DNA of 12,140 bases, from contig JASEHO010000038.1 of assembly GCA_030018505.1 (NCBI GenBank), positions 1-12,140 of the forward strand, given 5' to 3'. Each line of letters opens with the position of its first letter. Within the stretch, counting starts at the first letter, position 1. The DNA is from a bacterium. Lineage in GTDB: Bacteria; UBA9089; UBA9088; JAGUXG01. Of the stretch, positions 12,049 to 12,140 are shown piece after piece. The notes below the pieces were generated by a model. It was not told where the DNA came from. It did not search any database and saw nothing but the letters and a program-made list of their open reading frames with translations. The position numbers and the translations under genes are program-made.

Positions 12049-12077
12049 ATTTTAATAAACAACCAATCATCTGTCAA
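12049..12077 (-). promoter_or_regulatory. Sigma-70-type promoter of the TolB-like lipoprotein gene
   Basis: On the minus strand, TTGACA (12077-12072), a 17-base spacer, and TAAAAT (12054-12049; 5 of 6 to TATAAT). Transcription would start near 12042, just ahead of AAGGAGG and the ATG at 12025. It is probably the main promoter of the minus-strand operon unless element B interrupts it. Confidence 0.7.
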
Positions 12078-12140
12078 GAAATTTCGAGACTGGTGCAAAT
12101 TTTGTAAGGGATGTTCTTTGACAAAAATAAGGCTAAAGGA
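12078..12140. other. Upstream intergenic edge, no gene seen
   Basis: AT-rich sequence with no open frame of note. A plus-strand TTGACA at 12118-12123 could belong to a divergent gene, but the window ends before a -10 could be assessed. Confidence 0.4.

Noticed and set aside
12118..12123. TTGACA as a rightward promoter
   Set aside because: Only 17 bases remain after it, so no -10 box can be judged.
1..12140. CRISPR array
   Set aside because: The repeats are dispersed elements and attC sites, not regularly spaced short repeats with unique spacers.

Overview
The window is AT-rich bacterial DNA with ordinary housekeeping genes interrupted by two kinds of mobile DNA. A lipobox-bearing TolB-like lipoprotein suggests a cell with an outer envelope. 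The mix of repeats, eroded genes and integron cassettes looks like an uncultured environmental bacterium, possibly a candidate phylum. I cannot name the taxon from sequence alone.

Layout. (1) 70-2282, minus strand: a compact operon reading tsaD, then a flavodoxin-family gene, then an alpha/beta hydrolase. An inverted-repeat element lies at each end (1-73 and 2345-2516). (2) 2630-4126, plus strand: a membrane-anchored GAF protein ending in a GGDEF domain that has lost its catalytic motif. (3) 4131-6423: an element of a related repeat type, a decayed reading frame, and then a short integron gene-cassette array. The array has four attC-like sites and three cassettes: a RelB/RelE-type toxin-antitoxin pair with a frameshifted toxin, an unrecognised zinc-ribbon protein, and a DUF4160/DUF2442 pair. 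No integrase is visible in the window, so this fits a cluster of attC sites lacking an integrase (CALIN), or the interior of a longer array. (4) 6424-8053: another inverted-repeat element inserted exactly at the ribosome binding site of rtcB, then rtcB itself. (5) 8069-12025, minus strand: TolB-like lipoprotein, MetE-like methyltransferase, rsmD, a 32-codon stump of truA, gmk and rpoZ.

A family of short non-coding elements (about 160-180 bp) recurs at 1-73, 2345-2516, 6424-6585 and 10546-10725. Their ends begin GTAACTATTTACC and finish as its imperfect complement, and two copies have 8-bp flanking duplications (one perfect, one 7/8), so they behave like MITEs. A diverged relative sits at about 4131-4345, and a 3'-half copy of that relative lies at 8825-8925. 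These elements have shaped neighbouring genes: one supplies the hydrolase stop codon, one duplicated the rtcB ribosome binding site, and one abuts the broken end of truA.

The genes otherwise cover translation and RNA maintenance (TsaD tRNA modification, RsmD rRNA methylation, TruA remnant, RtcB RNA ligation), nucleotide and transcription functions (Gmk, RpoZ), C1/methyl transfer (MetE-like) and envelope or signalling functions. The most interesting features are the cassette array in an apparently unusual host, the TIR element family, and the signs of decay in the rsmD-truA part of the minus-strand operon.
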